Below are positions 1 to 8,616 of a DNA stretch of 64,000 nucleotides, piece by piece. The stretch is from Nitrospira sp. Lineage in GTDB: Bacteria; Nitrospirota; Nitrospiria; Nitrospirales; Nitrospiraceae. The number at the start of each line of letters is the position of its first letter. Position 1 is the first letter of the stretch. Position numbers and translations under genes: made by a program. The notes below the pieces were generated by a model. It made no database searches. It was not told the origin of the DNA and saw only the letters and a list, made by a program, of their open reading frames with translations. The stretch spans positions 709,570 through 773,569 of the forward strand of contig SWDM01000016.1 of NCBI GenBank assembly GCA_005116835.1, written 5' to 3'.

Positions 1-321
1 CTCCAGACCCTTGCCAAGAACTCATTGATTGAGAGTCACAACGGTCCCAAGGGCGGATATGTCCTGGCCCGCCGCGCGCACCAAATTACGATCGCGCAGA
101 TCCTCGAAAGCATCGAGGGCCCCCTAGGTATTACCGATTGCTCCCACGAGAAGGACGGAGAGTTCTGCATGCAGCGGGAAAATTGCCATATCCGCACACC
201 GCTCTTGAAAGTTCAGGACAGCATCGCCCAATTACTCAATAACATGACCCTGCAAGACATGATGGGTGGCACACCCCTCATTACGATTCAGTCCCCTGCG
301 GCACAAGGAGTTGAACGATGA
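1..321 (+). CDS. iscR: Rrf2-family Fe-S regulator IscR (3' part)
   Basis: The gene is cut by the left window edge and is open from base 1. The visible part covers the end of the winged-helix DNA-binding domain ([10 protein letters not shown], the wing) and the cluster-binding loop with three cysteines spaced C-x8-C-x5-C, which in IscR bind a [2Fe-2S] cluster. In the family, holo-IscR represses its own isc operon. The stop codon overlaps the iscS start (ATGA), so the two are translationally coupled. The position at the head of iscS-iscU-iscA supports IscR over other Rrf2 proteins. Confidence 0.93.
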   Translation, partial: LQTLAKNSLIESHNGPKGGYVLARRAHQITIAQILESIEGPLGITDCSHEKDGEFCMQRENCHIRTPLLKVQDSIAQLLNNMTLQDMMGGTPLITIQSPAAQGVER

Positions 322-1535
322 AACTGCCGATTTTCTTGGACAACCATTCCACGACACCGATGGATCCACGCGTATTGGAGACCATGCTTCCCTACTTCGT
401 CGAGAAATTTGGAAACGCGGCCAGCCGTAACCATGCTTTTGGTTGGGCAGCGGAAGAAGCTGTAGAACAGGCCAGAAAGCAGATCGCAAAACTGATCAAA
501 GCCGATCCGAAAGAGATTGTCTTCACAAGCGGCGCCACTGAATCGGACAATCTTGCGATCAAGGGTGTGCTGGAAATGTACAAGGAGAAGGGCGATCACA
601 TTATTACGTCGTCCACTGAACACCGCGCCGTGCTCGATACCGTCAAATCGTTAGAGGGGAAAGGCAAAGCGGCAGTCACCTATCTCTCTGTCGATAAATT
701 CGGGATGGTGAATCCCGAGGATGTGCGGAAAGCCATTACAGAGAAGACGATCCTTATCTCTGTCATGCTGGCGAACAATGAAATCGGCACGATCAACCCC
801 GTCAAAGAGATCGGAAAAATCGCCAAGGAGAAGGGTATCCTCTTCCATTGTGATGCGACGCAAGGTGTTGGGAAAATTCCTGTCGATGTCCAAGAGATGG
901 GCATCGACCTGATGTCGTTCTCGGCTCATAAGATCTATGGCCCCAAGGGGGTTGGCGCGCTCTACGTGAGAAAGAAGAATCCGAGGGTTCGTATCGCGTC
1001 GCAAATGGATGGTGGCGGACATGAGCGCGGTATGCGCTCCGGCACGCTTCCGGTGCCCTTGATCGTGGGATTCGGCAAGGCCTGCGAACTCTGCGAGCAG
1101 GAGATGGCCAAAGACACTACGCGGTTGATTGCGATGCGCGATCGGCTGGAGGCCAGTATCATGAAGGCTCTGGAAGAAAGCTATCTGAACGGCCATCCGA
1201 CCAATCGTCTCCCCGGCAACCTCAATATCTCCTTTGCTTATGTGGAAGGCGAGTCGTTGCTGATGGGTATGAAGGATATCGCTCTCTCATCCGGTTCGGC
1301 CTGTACCTCCGCCACATTGGAGCCCTCGTATGTCCTCCGTGCATTGGGGGTCGGGACGGAATTGGCGCACTCCTCGATCCGATTCGGTCTGGGCCGTTTC
1401 AACACAGACGATGAGATTGATTACACCATCAAGAAGGTCATTGAGATCGTTACAAAATTACGCGAGATGTCCCCGTTGTACGAGATGGCAAAAGAAGGCG
1501 TCGATTTGAAATCAGTTCAATGGGCTGCCCACTAA
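318..1535 (+). CDS. iscS: Cysteine desulfurase IscS
   Basis: PLP-dependent enzyme that removes sulphur from L-cysteine as an enzyme-bound persulfide and passes it to IscU. The length of 405 residues matches IscS (404 in E. coli). The N-terminus has the typical [11 protein letters not shown]. The PLP lysine lies in [12 protein letters not shown], and the mobile active-site loop carries the catalytic cysteine in [17 protein letters not shown] near residue 328, the long-loop group I form. It starts inside the iscR stop codon (ATGA) and is followed after 34 bases by iscU. Confidence 0.98.
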   Translation: MKLPIFLDNHSTTPMDPRVLETMLPYFVEKFGNAASRNHAFGWAAEEAVEQARKQIAKLIKADPKEIVFTSGATESDNLAIKGVLEMYKEKGDHIITSSTEHRAVLDTVKSLEGKGKAAVTYLSVDKFGMVNPEDVRKAITEKTILISVMLANNEIGTINPVKEIGKIAKEKGILFHCDATQGVGKIPVDVQEMGIDLMSFSAHKIYGPKGVGALYVRKKNPRVRIASQMDGGGHERGMRSGTLPVPLIVGFGKACELCEQEMAKDTTRLIAMRDRLEASIMKALEESYLNGHPTNRLPGNLNISFAYVEGESLLMGMKDIALSSGSACTSATLEPSYVLRALGVGTELAHSSIRFGLGRFNTDDEIDYTIKKVIEIVTKLREMSPLYEMAKEGVDLKSVQWAAH

Positions 1536-1569
1536 CGGCAATTGTAAATTATAAATTTCGGAGGTGACC

Positions 1570-1968
1570 ATGGCCTACAGTGATAAAGTCGTCGATCATT
1601 TCAATAACCCCCGCAACATGGGGAGCTTCAAGAAGGACGAGGAAGGTGTCGGCACCGGCATGGTCGGGGCTCCGGAGTGCGGCGACGTGATGAAGCTCCA
1701 GATCAAGGTACAAAACGACATGATCGTGGACGCAAAGTTTAAAACCTTCGGTTGCGGGTCTGCAATCGCCAGCTCGAGCCTCGCCACCGAATGGCTGAAG
1801 GGCAAGACAATCGAAGAGGCTCAAAAGATCAAGAACACCGATATCGTGCAGGAACTCAATCTGCCGCCCGTGAAGATCCATTGCTCCGTGCTCGCCGAAG
1901 ATGCAATCAAGGCTGCTCTTGCGGACTACCAGAAGAAAGCCGATGGAGCACTGGTCGACGCGAAGTAA
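1570..1968 (+). CDS. iscU: Fe-S cluster scaffold protein IscU
   Basis: Scaffold on which IscS sulphur and iron are assembled into [2Fe-2S] clusters before HscA/HscB-driven transfer. The 132 residues match IscU. The three ligand cysteines are in APECGD, FGCGSAIASSS and KIHCSVLAE, and the HscA recognition motif appears as LPPVK. The ATG at 1570 is preferred over an in-frame GTG at 1564 because GGAGG at 1560-1564 sits at the right distance for the ATG and overlaps the GTG. Third gene of the isc operon. Confidence 0.97.
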   Translation: MAYSDKVVDHFNNPRNMGSFKKDEEGVGTGMVGAPECGDVMKLQIKVQNDMIVDAKFKTFGCGSAIASSSLATEWLKGKTIEEAQKIKNTDIVQELNLPPVKIHCSVLAEDAIKAALADYQKKADGALVDAK

Positions 1969-1988
1969 CGTCACAAAGGGAGTGCGCG

Positions 1989-2345
1989 ATGGACACGACA
2001 AACGCAGAAGTTCAAGCTCCAGTGATTACGCTCAGCGAGGCGGCGCTGAAAGAAGTGAAGCGCCTCATCAACGTGCAGGGCCTCACAGAAGGGGGGCTCC
2101 GCCTCGGCGTGAAGGGTGGCGGCTGCTCAGGCCTCAGTTACACGATTAACTTCGATGAAAAGATCGGTCAGCACGACCAGATTCATGACTTCGATGGGGT
2201 GAAAGTCATTGTCGATGCCAAGAGCGCCATTTATCTGCAAGGCACGCAGTTGGACTTCCAGAAAGACCTGATGGGTGGAAACTTCAAATTCGTCAATCCG
2301 AATGCCGACAAGACCTGCGGCTGCGGGGAGTCGTTCTCGGCCTAA
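1989..2345 (+). CDS. iscA: A-type Fe-S carrier protein IscA
   Basis: A-type carrier that accepts clusters from IscU and delivers them to apo-proteins. The 118 residues include the three conserved cysteines in GGGCSG and the C-terminal CGCGESF. The ATG at 1989 follows GGGAG and a 20-base gap from iscU; an in-frame opening runs further upstream through iscU but in another frame of that gene, so it is not real. It could equally be called ErpA by sequence alone; the operon position favours IscA. Confidence 0.95.
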   Translation: MDTTNAEVQAPVITLSEAALKEVKRLINVQGLTEGGLRLGVKGGGCSGLSYTINFDEKIGQHDQIHDFDGVKVIVDAKSAIYLQGTQLDFQKDLMGGNFKFVNPNADKTCGCGESFSA

Positions 2346-2371
2346 ATAAGTGTCAGTAACGCACAGGATCC

Positions 2372-2400
2372 CACGGGCATGGCAGGCCGCCATGCCCGTG
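2372..2400 (+). promoter_or_regulatory. Intra-operon hairpin between iscA and hscB
   Basis: A perfect 12-bp inverted repeat (CACGGGCATGGC / GCCATGCCCGTG) with a 5-base loop lies in the 71-base gap between iscA and hscB. No T-run follows, so it is not a classical terminator. It could slow RNA decay or lower expression of the chaperone genes relative to iscRSUA, which is an inference. Confidence 0.6.
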
Positions 2401-2416
2401 CTGTCAGAGGAGTCCC

Positions 2417-3136
2417 ATGGATCACCAACACAACCACAGCACCGGCAGTCCACGTGAGCTACCGATGGCTCGCAGCATGTGCTGGCACTGTCAGTCTGAG
2501 GTATCCGGCGAATATTTCTGTGAGCGATGCGTCAAGGTCCAGCCGGTGTCGAAAGAGCTCGATTATTTCACCTGCATGGGCTTCCCCCGTCGCCTCACGA
2601 TCGATCCGCGTCAACTGGAAACTAAGTTCTACGAACTGAGCCGCGCGTTCCACCCGGATTTTTTTCAGAACAAGAGCGCGGAAGAACAGAGCATCAGCCT
2701 CGGCAATTCAGCAATGTTGAATACCGCCTACCGCACGCTTCGCGATCCCATTCAACGGGCCGAGTATCTGCTCGATCTGGAAGCCGGCGCCGTGAAAAAC
2801 ATTCGGACTTCACCCCCGGCTGACCTGTTCGAAGAAATCCTCGAACTTCAAGACACGCTGGACGAGTACCGCGCTGCCGATCGTGCCTCAGACGCTTCCG
2901 CTACACTCTGTTCCAAGCTTCAGACGGAACGCACGATGCTCGAACGACGCCAGCAGGACATGGAAACCGCATTACAACAGCTCTTCGCACAATGGGACGC
3001 TCTTCAAGACCGCGGTGAAGCGACGGACCAAGCCCGCGCCGAACGAGATCGGATTCTCAAGCACATGCGGGACATTTTGTCGAACCGTACCTACGTGAAG
3101 AACATCGTCAACGACCTCGTCGCCACCATCTCCTAA
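2417..3136 (+). CDS. hscB: Fe-S assembly co-chaperone HscB with N-terminal zinc domain
   Basis: J-domain protein that delivers IscU to HscA and stimulates its ATPase. The HPD motif is at residues 79-81 in the J-domain (about 48-125), followed by the C-terminal three-helix IscU-binding domain. The N-terminus is unusual: CWHC at 22-25 and CERC at 35-38 form a tetracysteine zinc site like that of mitochondrial HSC20/HSCB, absent from the E. coli protein (171 residues against 239 here). A GAGGAG ribosome-binding site precedes the ATG. hscA follows after 5 bases. Confidence 0.94.
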   Translation: MDHQHNHSTGSPRELPMARSMCWHCQSEVSGEYFCERCVKVQPVSKELDYFTCMGFPRRLTIDPRQLETKFYELSRAFHPDFFQNKSAEEQSISLGNSAMLNTAYRTLRDPIQRAEYLLDLEAGAVKNIRTSPPADLFEEILELQDTLDEYRAADRASDASATLCSKLQTERTMLERRQQDMETALQQLFAQWDALQDRGEATDQARAERDRILKHMRDILSNRTYVKNIVNDLVATIS

Positions 3137-3141
3137 ACACT

Positions 3142-4962
3142 ATGGCCCGTATCGTCGGAATCGATCTCGGCACGACCAATTCATTGGTTGCCTATATGGA
3201 CAAGGGAACCCCGCGCGTGATCGCGGGGCGGAACGAGCGCAATATGGTGCCCTCCGTCGTGGCCATGACCGATAACGGCCTCATCGTCGGCGATCCAGCC
3301 AAAGAGCATCTGACCCGCAATCCAGCCCGCACGGTCTATTCTGTGAAGCGATTTATGGGAAAGAGTCTGGAGGACGTACAGGGCGAATTGACCTATTTCC
3401 CCTATACATTAACGGAACAGGGCGGGGTGATCCGATTCAAACTGGGCGAGAAAACCTATTCGCCACCGCAGATTTCAGCCATGATTCTCAAAGAGCTGAA
3501 ACTCAGGGCTGAAACGCACTTAGGTGAGAGTATCACCAAGGCCGTCATTACCGTCCCGGCTTATTTCAACGACAGCCAACGACAAGCCACGAAAGACGCC
3601 GGCATGATCGCCGGTCTTGAGGTGCTGCGGATCATCAATGAACCGACGGCTGCCTCGCTCGCCTATGGGCTTCAAGAAAAGACTCAAGGCACAATCGCCG
3701 TCTACGATCTTGGAGGCGGTACCTTCGACATTTCGATTCTGAAGCTTAAAGACGGAATTTTCGAAGTTTTGGCCACCAATGGCGACACCCATTTGGGCGG
3801 CGATGACATTGACCGGCTGATTGCTGATCTGCTCATAGAAGAAGTTCGCGAACGATATGGGCTCGATCTCCACGCCTATCCCGACCATATGCAGGCTGTC
3901 CGCTTGGAAGCCGAACGTGCAAAGGTTCAACTTTCCGATGTGCTGAAAACGACGGCAACTCTCGACCTGCCGGATGGTAAAGGTAAATTTAGCAGAGAGC
4001 TGACGAGAGATCAGATCGAATCCCTGACGATGGGCCTGATCGAACGCACGTTGGCTCCCTGTCGCAAAGCGCTCAAGGATGCTGAGCTCACTCCCGAGCA
4101 CATCGATGAAGTGGTGCTTGTCGGCGGGTCCACACGCATGCCGCTTGTTCGGCAACGTGTTCGGGAGCTGTTCGGGAAGACCCCGCACTGCGAACTGAAT
4201 CCAGACGAAGTGGTGGCCCTCGGCGCGGCCGTGCAGGCCGATATTCTGAGCGGCGGCACCACCGACATGCTGCTGCTGGATGTCACCCCGTTATCGCTCG
4301 GCATCGAAACGATGGGTGGTGTGATGAGCAGCGTGATCCGGCGCAATACGACCATCCCAGCCGGCGCAAAAGAGATGTTCACAACTTACGTGGACGGCCA
4401 GACCGGTGTGGACATTCACATTCTTCAAGGCGAGCGCGAGCTAGCGAAAGACAACCGAAGTCTGGCGCGATTCAGACTCAAGGTGCCGCCCTTGCCCGCC
4501 GGTGTGCCGCGGATCGAAGTCACGTTCTTGATCGACGCAAACGGCATTCTCAACGTACTGGCGAAGGACATGCGGACAGGACAAAGCCAGTCTATCGAGG
4601 TCAAGCCGTCCTATGGTTTGTCAGACAGTGAAGTAGAGCAAATGATCGAAGATTCATTCAAGTTTGCCGCAGACGATGTCTCCGCCCGCAAATTGATCGA
4701 AGCGCGCCTGGATGCCGGTGCATTGATTACGACGACAGAGAAATCCCTTCTTGAGGGAGGCCATCTCATCGCACCAGAAGACATCGCCGTTACTCGGACA
4801 GCGCTGTCAGCCTTGTCCGTAGCCAAGGACGGCACAGATCCGCGCACTATCCGTGCGCGCATCGCAGACCTCGAACAGGCCACAAAGTCGCTGACCGTCG
4901 CGCTCTTGAACGATTCGCTTACGAAGGGGCTACAGGGGAAAAAGGTCTCTGAGGTCACATAG
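3142..4962 (+). CDS. hscA: Hsp70-type chaperone HscA
   Basis: Specialised DnaK paralogue that, with HscB, drives cluster release from IscU. It has the N-terminal phosphate loop IVGIDLGTTNS, the AVITVPAYFNDSQRQATKDA segment, the connect motif VYDLGGGTFDISIL and the hinge LLLDVTPLSLGIETMGG, followed by the substrate-binding domain and lid. The 606 residues are close to the 616 of E. coli HscA and shorter than DnaK because the C-terminal tail is short. Only 5 bases separate it from hscB. Confidence 0.96.
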   Translation: MARIVGIDLGTTNSLVAYMDKGTPRVIAGRNERNMVPSVVAMTDNGLIVGDPAKEHLTRNPARTVYSVKRFMGKSLEDVQGELTYFPYTLTEQGGVIRFKLGEKTYSPPQISAMILKELKLRAETHLGESITKAVITVPAYFNDSQRQATKDAGMIAGLEVLRIINEPTAASLAYGLQEKTQGTIAVYDLGGGTFDISILKLKDGIFEVLATNGDTHLGGDDIDRLIADLLIEEVRERYGLDLHAYPDHMQAVRLEAERAKVQLSDVLKTTATLDLPDGKGKFSRELTRDQIESLTMGLIERTLAPCRKALKDAELTPEHIDEVVLVGGSTRMPLVRQRVRELFGKTPHCELNPDEVVALGAAVQADILSGGTTDMLLLDVTPLSLGIETMGGVMSSVIRRNTTIPAGAKEMFTTYVDGQTGVDIHILQGERELAKDNRSLARFRLKVPPLPAGVPRIEVTFLIDANGILNVLAKDMRTGQSQSIEVKPSYGLSDSEVEQMIEDSFKFAADDVSARKLIEARLDAGALITTTEKSLLEGGHLIAPEDIAVTRTALSALSVAKDGTDPRTIRARIADLEQATKSLTVALLNDSLTKGLQGKKVSEVT

Positions 4963-5017
4963 CGACGATTCCGTACCGATGTTATGGTCGACTTACGACG
5001 GAACATGAGGAGTGGAT

Positions 5018-5230
5018 ATGGATCTGAAATGGCAGGATACTGAAGATATTGCGATCCGTTTAGTCGAAGAACATCCGGAGACAGATCCACTCACCGTCCG
5101 ATTCACCGACATGCATGCCTGGATCGTCTCACTTCCTGACTTCAAAGACGATCCGAAAAAATCAAATGAGAAGATTCTCGAGGCGATCCAGATGGCCTGG
5201 CACGAAGAATATCAAGACTCAAAGTCCTAA
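5018..5230 (+). CDS. iscX: IscX (YfhJ) iron-binding adaptor
   Basis: Small acidic protein (70 residues) that binds iron and IscS and tunes desulfurase activity. The family pattern is clear: LKWQDTEDIAIRL at the start, then RFTDMHAWI, FKDDP and ILEAIQMAWHEEY. The start is the ATG at 5018, with GAGGAG at 5007-5012. In E. coli a ferredoxin gene lies between hscA and iscX; here nothing but 55 non-coding bases separates them. Last gene of the isc operon. Confidence 0.95.
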   Translation: MDLKWQDTEDIAIRLVEEHPETDPLTVRFTDMHAWIVSLPDFKDDPKKSNEKILEAIQMAWHEEYQDSKS

Positions 5231-5342
5231 CCCGCTGGATTTTCCCTTCCTCCAAGTATTACTCAGACATCGGAAGACAGTCTTGCCCTGATTGAATGAC
5301 CACCGACCGCCAGTAGTTTTCCACGCCCACCGCCGTAACCCA

Positions 5343-5371
5343 TTGTAATGAAATTGTAATTAAGTGTGACT
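5343..5371 (+). promoter_or_regulatory. Pho-box-like triple direct repeat
   Basis: TTGTAAT at 5343-5349 is repeated exactly at 5354-5360, and a weaker TGTGACT follows at 5365-5371. The 11-bp period (7-bp repeat plus 4-bp spacer) is the architecture of PhoB boxes. It lies about 125 bases upstream of a small unknown gene. The match is in spacing and partly in sequence, so PhoB binding is a hypothesis. Confidence 0.4.
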
Positions 5372-5495
5372 CGACATGATGGGCGAGGACGGCTCTTTCA
5401 CAAAGGATCCAGTCCCCCTTCCTTTGGGGCATTGTGGAAAAGAGAGAAGTCGGGATAAATAAGGCTAACTTCTCAACTGAACTGGAGCCTTTCCG

Positions 5496-5720
5496 ATGTC
5501 CAATGTCTTGAATTTAAGCGCGCATACGAGCGACGAAGAATTGCAGCACCTCACGAACCTCCTGCTCTATCATTTCGTTGAGCAATCAGGTGGGCAAATT
5601 CAATTCAGGCTGGAAGATGCCCAGCGTGTCCGACAGAGCCTTGCCACCAAGATGGTGCAAATGCATGTGGGAGATGAGGTGCGATTACGCATCATCGATC
5701 GCTTGCCGGAGCTACAGTAG
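5496..5720 (+). CDS. Small hypothetical protein, 74 residues
   Basis: Not recognised. The ATG is preceded by TGGAGCC at a fair distance. The product is soluble, acidic-to-neutral and predicted mainly helical, with no cysteines and no membrane segment. It stands alone with 265 bases upstream, which contain the Pho-box-like repeat, and no close downstream partner. Codon use is ordinary, supporting a real gene, but there is no motif to assign a function. Confidence 0.6.
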   Translation: MSNVLNLSAHTSDEELQHLTNLLLYHFVEQSGGQIQFRLEDAQRVRQSLATKMVQMHVGDEVRLRIIDRLPELQ

Positions 5721-6053
5721 AGTTCAGTTTTCCTATTCAAGCATTGCCTCTCACCCTTCCCAACACTCGAAATTCTTCTTGCCTCTGGCCGTAGACTATC
5801 TGCCGATAACAACAGGGCTGGATACATACTGGTCATTGCAGTAGACTCCCGATCCAGTGGAGGAAGCGATGGAATCAGCGAGAAATTTCATGATTTCAAA
5901 CTAGGGTTGAGTGCTGGCGTCAACATGGATAGGACACTCACGTTGTGCAACTGACACGATTTTACGGTTTTACCCTGGTGTTGGCTTGGATCGACTGTCT
6001 GCGAACCAAACGATAATGTGGTCCTGGGCAAAGGGATCGAATAGATAACCTCA
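5721..6053. other. Gene-free stretch before arfB
   Basis: No convincing open frame, RNA gene or terminator was found in these 333 bases. It presumably holds the promoter of arfB; no clear -35/-10 pair was identified. Confidence 0.4.
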
Positions 6054-6464
6054 ATGCTCCACATCTCCTCCCACGTCACCATTCCCGATTCTGAAATCGA
6101 TATCCATGCGATGCGGTCGCAGGGCGCCGGCGGGCAGAACGTGAACAAGGTCTCGTCCGCCATTCATTTGCAGTTCGATATTGTTGCCTCGTCGTTGCCG
6201 CCGTTTTACAAGGAAGAGCTGTTGAAATTGAAGGACCATCGCATCTCTGAAGGGGGTGTGATCACTATCAAGGCCCAGCAGTATCGAAGTCAGGAGCAGA
6301 ATCGAGAGGATGCGCTCACTCGGCTGACCGAGCTCATTCAGAGCGTGGCGATCCCTCGCAAGAAGCGCAGGGCCACGAAACCGACGAAGGGGTCGAAGGA
6401 GCGGAGGCTGGAGGGCAAGACCAAACGCGGGAAACTAAAATCCCTTCGGCGCACAATCGAGTGA
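6054..6464 (+). CDS. arfB: Alternative ribosome-rescue factor ArfB (peptidyl-tRNA hydrolase)
   Basis: Releases peptides from ribosomes stalled on mRNAs without a stop codon. It is a short RF-like protein of 136 residues with the catalytic GGQ in RSQGAGGQNVNK near residue 25, only the catalytic domain, and a long basic C-terminal tail (KKRRATKPTKGSKERR and on) that in ArfB/YaeJ enters the empty mRNA channel. No Shine-Dalgarno sequence is evident. It converges with aqpZ. Confidence 0.93.
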   Translation: MLHISSHVTIPDSEIDIHAMRSQGAGGQNVNKVSSAIHLQFDIVASSLPPFYKEELLKLKDHRISEGGVITIKAQQYRSQEQNREDALTRLTELIQSVAIPRKKRRATKPTKGSKERRLEGKTKRGKLKSLRRTIE

Positions 6465-6555
6465 TGCTAGGCGCCAAGGGTGATTCTAAGAATAGATCCG
6501 CACGCCTGCTTTCACAAGCCTAAGACCTACTGCCCCTGCCAGAAGCAGACCGGGC

Positions 6556-7281
6556 CTATCGCGCTTTGGCCTCGCGTTTCACCGGGCTTTCAGCTGGCTG
6601 TGGGCCGGCGATAAAGGGATAGACGACGCCTGCGATTGCTGCGCCCAGGATGGGCGCCACCCAGAAGAGCCAGAGTTGTTGCAGGGCCCAGCCGTCGGCA
6701 AAGACGGCAGTGGCTGCGCTACGAGCAGGGTTGAGGGAGAGATTAGTCACGGGGATCCCAGCCCAATTGATGAGGGCCACGGCAAGACCGATGGCCAGAG
6801 GCGCGAAGCCCTTCGGTGCCCGGCTGTCCGTAGATCCTAGAATGATGATGAGGAAAAAAAAGGCAAAAACTGTTTCCATGCAGAAGCCGGCTAAGAGCGA
6901 ATAGCCTCCAGGAGAATGTTCGCCGTAGCCGTTGGAGGCGAAACCACCGGGGACGAAGCCGGCCTTCCCACTAGCGATGAGATAGAGAGCTCCGGCGCCG
7001 AGGATACCGCCGATCACTTGGGCGGCAATGTAGCCGGGTACCTCGTGCGCAGGGAATCGTTTGCTGACCATGAGGCCCACGGTGACAGCAGGGTTGATAT
7101 GGCAGCCCGAGATATGGCCAATGGCGTACACTATCGTGACCACGGCCACCCCGAAGGCGAAGGCGATCCCAATGACTCCGATGCCGAGTCCGGGAACACC
7201 GGCGCTCAGGAGCGCGCTTCCGCAACCGGCGAACACCAACCAGAACGTGCCGAGCGCTTCGGCGGCGAGTCGTTGTCCCAT
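6556..7281 (-). CDS. aqpZ: Aquaporin Z-like water channel with altered selectivity filter
   Basis: MIP-family inner-membrane channel of 241 residues, close to AqpZ (231), with six membrane helices and both NPA motifs (HINPAV and LNPARS). By hand alignment with E. coli AqpZ, the aromatic/arginine filter is Phe (AFAFGV), Asn in place of His174 (ALINWAG) and Leu in place of Thr183 (TNLSLNPAR), with Arg kept. That is not the water-specific pattern, so substrate choice may differ. Divergent from ppk2 with 180 bases between them. Confidence 0.92.
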   Translation of the reverse strand: MGQRLAAEALGTFWLVFAGCGSALLSAGVPGLGIGVIGIAFAFGVAVVTIVYAIGHISGCHINPAVTVGLMVSKRFPAHEVPGYIAAQVIGGILGAGALYLIASGKAGFVPGGFASNGYGEHSPGGYSLLAGFCMETVFAFFFLIIILGSTDSRAPKGFAPLAIGLAVALINWAGIPVTNLSLNPARSAATAVFADGWALQQLWLFWVAPILGAAIAGVVYPFIAGPQPAESPVKREAKAR

Positions 7282-7381
7282 CGTATCCTCCGAAAATTAT
7301 CTGCCTACCCCGTACTATGCCCTCGCGATACATAAAAGTGCAAGTTGCTTTTGGACGAGAGCTGCAACCACTAAACGGAGT

Positions 7382-7432
7382 TATTCGAGGCTGCCAAGTT
7401 GGATCAAACGGAGTAGAATGTCGCCTCGAATA
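7382..7432 (+). promoter_or_regulatory. Inverted repeat upstream of ppk2
   Basis: TATTCGAGGC at 7382-7391 is perfectly complementary to GCCTCGAATA at 7423-7432, with a 31-base loop, ending 29 bases before the ppk2 start. It could be a leader hairpin or two half-sites for a regulator; no function can be assigned. Confidence 0.4.
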
Positions 7433-7461
7433 GAAGCCTGAGATGGAGGAGAGGATCAAGG

Positions 7462-8280
7462 ATGAAAGAGTATCACGTGAAACCAGGCAGGCAACTCAAC
7501 TTGGATAAATATGATCCTGACGGTACCAATGACTACAAAAAGACCGACCAAGGCAAAGAGAAGGCTAAGGCGATCACGGCAGAATTGACCAGCCGGCTTG
7601 GCGAACTCCAAGAGCGGCTCTATGCCGACGGAACTCGATCGCTGCTCATCGTGTTGCAGGGGATGGATACTAGCGGTAAGGACGGGACGATTAAGAGCGT
7701 GATGTCCGGTGTGAATCCGCAGGGCTGTAAGGTTGTGTCATTCAAAGCGCCGTCGTCGGAGGAGCTGAGCCACGATTTTTTGTGGCGCGTGCATCAAAAG
7801 GCGCCGGCGAAGGGCCAGATCGGAATCTTCAACCGATCGCATTATGAGGATGTGCTTATTACCCGCGTCCACGGGTGGGTATCGGACAAGATTGTGCGTC
7901 AACGGTTCGATCAGATCAAAGAGTTCGAGGAGTTGCTCTATGAGAACGGGACTACTGTGCTCAAGTTTTTTCTGCACATTTCAAAGGATGAACAGAAAGA
8001 GCGGCTGGAGGAACGGATTCGCGATCCGGAGAAGCGATGGAAGTTCAACGAAGGAGATCTTGAGGAACGGAAACTGTGGAAGAATTACATGAAGGCGTTC
8101 GAGGACGTTATGGCGGCCACGAGTACGGACCACGCGCCCTGGTATATCGTGCCGGCTAATCGGAAATGGTATCGCAATCTCGTGGTCGCCGATCGTATCG
8201 TTGATGTCTTGGAAGCCATGAAAATAAAGACACCGCCTGCCACCGCAGGGATCAATTTCGATACGTTAAAAATTGTGTAA
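7462..8280 (+). CDS. ppk2: Polyphosphate kinase 2, class III type
   Basis: Transfers phosphate between polyphosphate and nucleotides, in class III usually phosphorylating AMP or ADP at the expense of polyphosphate. The 272 residues hold the Walker A loop GMDTSGKDG, the lid-proximal segment SGVNPQGCKVVSFKAPS and the Walker B-like GIFNRSHYEDVLI, all typical of single-domain class III PPK2. It starts with ATG after GGAGAGGATCAAGG. Substrate preference cannot be settled by eye. Confidence 0.92.
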   Translation: MKEYHVKPGRQLNLDKYDPDGTNDYKKTDQGKEKAKAITAELTSRLGELQERLYADGTRSLLIVLQGMDTSGKDGTIKSVMSGVNPQGCKVVSFKAPSSEELSHDFLWRVHQKAPAKGQIGIFNRSHYEDVLITRVHGWVSDKIVRQRFDQIKEFEELLYENGTTVLKFFLHISKDEQKERLEERIRDPEKRWKFNEGDLEERKLWKNYMKAFEDVMAATSTDHAPWYIVPANRKWYRNLVVADRIVDVLEAMKIKTPPATAGINFDTLKIV

Positions 8281-8368
8281 CGAGTCGGTCGCCGCATAAA
8301 AGGAAGCTTCCCTCTAATCCCCCCTAATCCCTCGCCGCAAGCCTCAACATCTGCGCCTGCAGCAGAAG

Positions 8369-8556
8369 AGGAGCCTGTCCGACAGTGCCTTCGAGACGAG
8401 GGCGAAGGAGGTGCGGCCAGTTGCGAGGCCACAAGCCTGGGAAAACAGGAGGCGTATTCGCTGGAATACGTTGAGGATTGTTTCGGGGCCGAGAACGACG
8501 CAGATGGCCGTAGATCATTCGCCGTAGTAGAACGGCCAATGTTGGACAGACCCCTG
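8369..8556. repeat. MITE-like element, copy 1
   Basis: About 188 bp beginning AGGAGCCTGTCCGACA and ending in its degenerate inverse (TTGGACAGACCCCT). It is roughly 80% identical over its length to 51005-51193. An internal hairpin CGTATTC-GCTG-GAATACG lies at 8453-8470. No protein is encoded. It sits directly upstream of the tRNA-Val promoter. Confidence 0.8.
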
Positions 8557-8571
8557 AGAAAGGCGGTTTCT

Positions 8572-8600
8572 TGACACCTTGGGCAGGGCTATATTAGCAT
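8572..8600 (+). promoter_or_regulatory. Promoter of tRNA-Val
   Basis: TTGACA at 8572-8577, 17-bp spacer, TAGCAT at 8595-8600, 16 bases before the tRNA. A nearly identical arrangement (TTGACT, 18 bp, TAGCAT) precedes the tRNA-fMet gene. Confidence 0.7.
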
Positions 8601-8616
8601 GCGCATCCAGATCGAT

